From contig JAHISE010000131.1 of the NCBI GenBank assembly GCA_018818235.1, positions 1 through 5,154 of the forward strand: a stretch of 5,154 bases of DNA, read 5' to 3'. The DNA comes from Patescibacteria group bacterium. GTDB lineage: Bacteria > Patescibacteriota > Gracilibacteria > Peribacterales > Peribacteraceae. Below the pieces are notes generated by a model that saw only the letters and a program-made list of their open reading frames with translations, did not search any database and was not told the origin of the DNA. Positions 4,297 to 5,154 of the stretch are shown here, one piece after another (the stretch's first letter is position 1; the number at the start of each line of letters is the position of its first letter). Position numbers and translations under genes: made by a program.

Positions 4297-5154
4297 TAAG
4301 AAATAATATCCCGATGAGTAGTAAGCCTTTTATGCTCTGCAGCTAAATATGCTGCTTGCTCCAAAGGATCAACTCTAGGAGTCCAAACCTGCTGCTGTGG
4401 AGCCACAATTCTTTGTTTAGGTTGAACTTCATCTTCTACTGTTCCACCTGTTGCCAAATTAGGACAAAGTAAATCCGCAAGTCCTCTAAGTGGCTCACTT
4501 CGTTCTTTTTGCTGTAATTTTCTTAATGCCTTAGCTTCTATCTGACGAATACGCTCACGTGTTACTCTGAATACTTGCCCAACCTGTTCCAACGTATAAT
4601 TGTGACCATCACCAAAACCATAACGCAATTTGATAATTTCTCTTTCACGATAAGTTAAAGTGTTTAGAACCGCTTCAATTGTCTCACCTGCCATTTTCCA
4701 CAAAGCAGCAACTTGTGGATCCTGCGCATTCCTATCCTCAAAATAATCAGAAAGTTTTGACGTGCCCGATTCCCCTACCGGATCATTAAGAGATATCGGT
4801 TCTTTTGATTCTCTGATCCTTTTCACAACATCAAGAGCCAAACCTGAACCTATGGCTACTTCTTCATCGGTGGGCTTATGAGCGAATTTTTGTTTATATT
4901 CTCCACGAAACGTATTCACTTTTTTGACACTATCATTCATATGAACCGGTAAACGCACCGTGTGTGCCAGATCCGCAACTGCACGAGTGATTGCCTGACG
5001 TATCCACCACGTGGCATAAGTGCTGAACTTATAACCGCGCATATACTCATATTTTTCGATTCCACGCATAAGACCGGCGTTGCCTTCCTGAATCAGATCA
5101 AGAAAGCTTAAACCTCTCTTTCGATATTTTTTTGCAATGGAAACAACCAACCTC
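4296..5154 (-). CDS. rpoD: RpoD-type primary sigma factor, 5' part outside the window
   Basis: This is the C-terminal 285 residues of a sigma-70 protein that directs RNA polymerase to -35/-10 promoters. The first visible residues RLVVSIAKKY are inside region 2.1, so the true start lies beyond 5154 and the TTG at 5150 is not a start. Regions 2.2-2.4 include DLIQEGNAGL and RGYKFSTYATWWIRQAITRA (visible residues about 39-58), which hold the Gln and Thr that read the -10 box. Region 3 runs about 72-147. Region 4 has YREREIIKLRYG and the helix-turn-helix YTLEQVGQVFRVTRERIRQ (about 187-205), with the Arg/Glu/Arg that read the -35 box. The match to primary sigma factors is close. After the usual ending SEPLRGLADLL the chain runs on about 56 residues, rich in Gln, Pro and Val, with no recognised domain. 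The TTGAC- and TAxxxT-type promoters in this window fit such a sigma factor. Confidence 0.93.
   Translation of the reverse strand, partial: RLVVSIAKKYRKRGLSFLDLIQEGNAGLMRGIEKYEYMRGYKFSTYATWWIRQAITRAVADLAHTVRLPVHMNDSVKKVNTFRGEYKQKFAHKPTDEEVAIGSGLALDVVKRIRESKEPISLNDPVGESGTSKLSDYFEDRNAQDPQVAALWKMAGETIEAVLNTLTYREREIIKLRYGFGDGHNYTLEQVGQVFRVTRERIRQIEAKALRKLQQKERSEPLRGLADLLCPNLATGGTVEDEVQPKQRIVAPQQQVWTPRVDPLEQAAYLAAEHKRLTTHRDIIS

Noticed and set aside
1..5154. CRISPR array, insertion sequence or transposase
   Set aside because: No regularly spaced repeats, no transposase-like frame and no terminal inverted repeats seen.

Overview
The window looks like bacterial chromosome: it carries a one-piece tmRNA gene, an RpoD-type sigma factor and a RelE/YafQ-class toxin-antitoxin pair. 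Gene packing is tight (gaps of 3-13 bp, 1-26 bp overlaps). Most starts have no Shine-Dalgarno sequence, and several promoters sit so close to the start codon that leaderless transcripts are likely. With a stand-alone cytoplasmic-looking M23 protein and a very small membrane protein, this suggests a small-genome lineage, perhaps Patescibacteria/CPR. The lineage is an inference; nothing here fixes it.

Left block (1-1638, + strand): a strong intrinsic terminator closes an upstream unit. Two tightly spaced genes follow: a formyltransferase-fold protein with the PurN-type catalytic Asn/His/Asp set, and, 3 bp later, an M23 (LytM) metallopeptidase-domain protein with all zinc and catalytic residues but no signal peptide. 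They are probably co-transcribed.

Middle block (1652-2715, - strand): a ribbon-helix-helix antitoxin and a YafQ-like mRNA-interferase toxin overlap at stop/start. Their promoter lies about 10 bp beyond the 3' CCA end of ssrA (tmRNA, 2281-2686). The tmRNA is recognisable from its paired acceptor ends, T-arm, encoded CCA, pseudoknots and a tag reading frame ending in LAFAYA. Its TATAAT box lies just upstream.

Right block (2787-5154): on the + strand, a 34-residue single-span membrane protein and an inositol-monophosphatase-family protein each have their own promoter. The phosphatase-like protein has Asn in place of the second Asp of the DPxDGT metal motif. Convergent to it, and overlapping its 3' end by 26 bp, is an ArsR-like winged-helix regulator whose promoter touches a perfect 20-bp palindrome, a candidate operator. 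The window ends inside an rpoD-type sigma factor read from the - strand; its N-terminus is outside and it carries an unusual tail of about 56 residues after region 4.

I do not see one coherent new system. The most interesting items are the leaderless promoter architecture, the formyltransferase/M23 pair, the altered phosphatase active site, the small membrane protein, the tmRNA tag and the palindrome beside the regulator.
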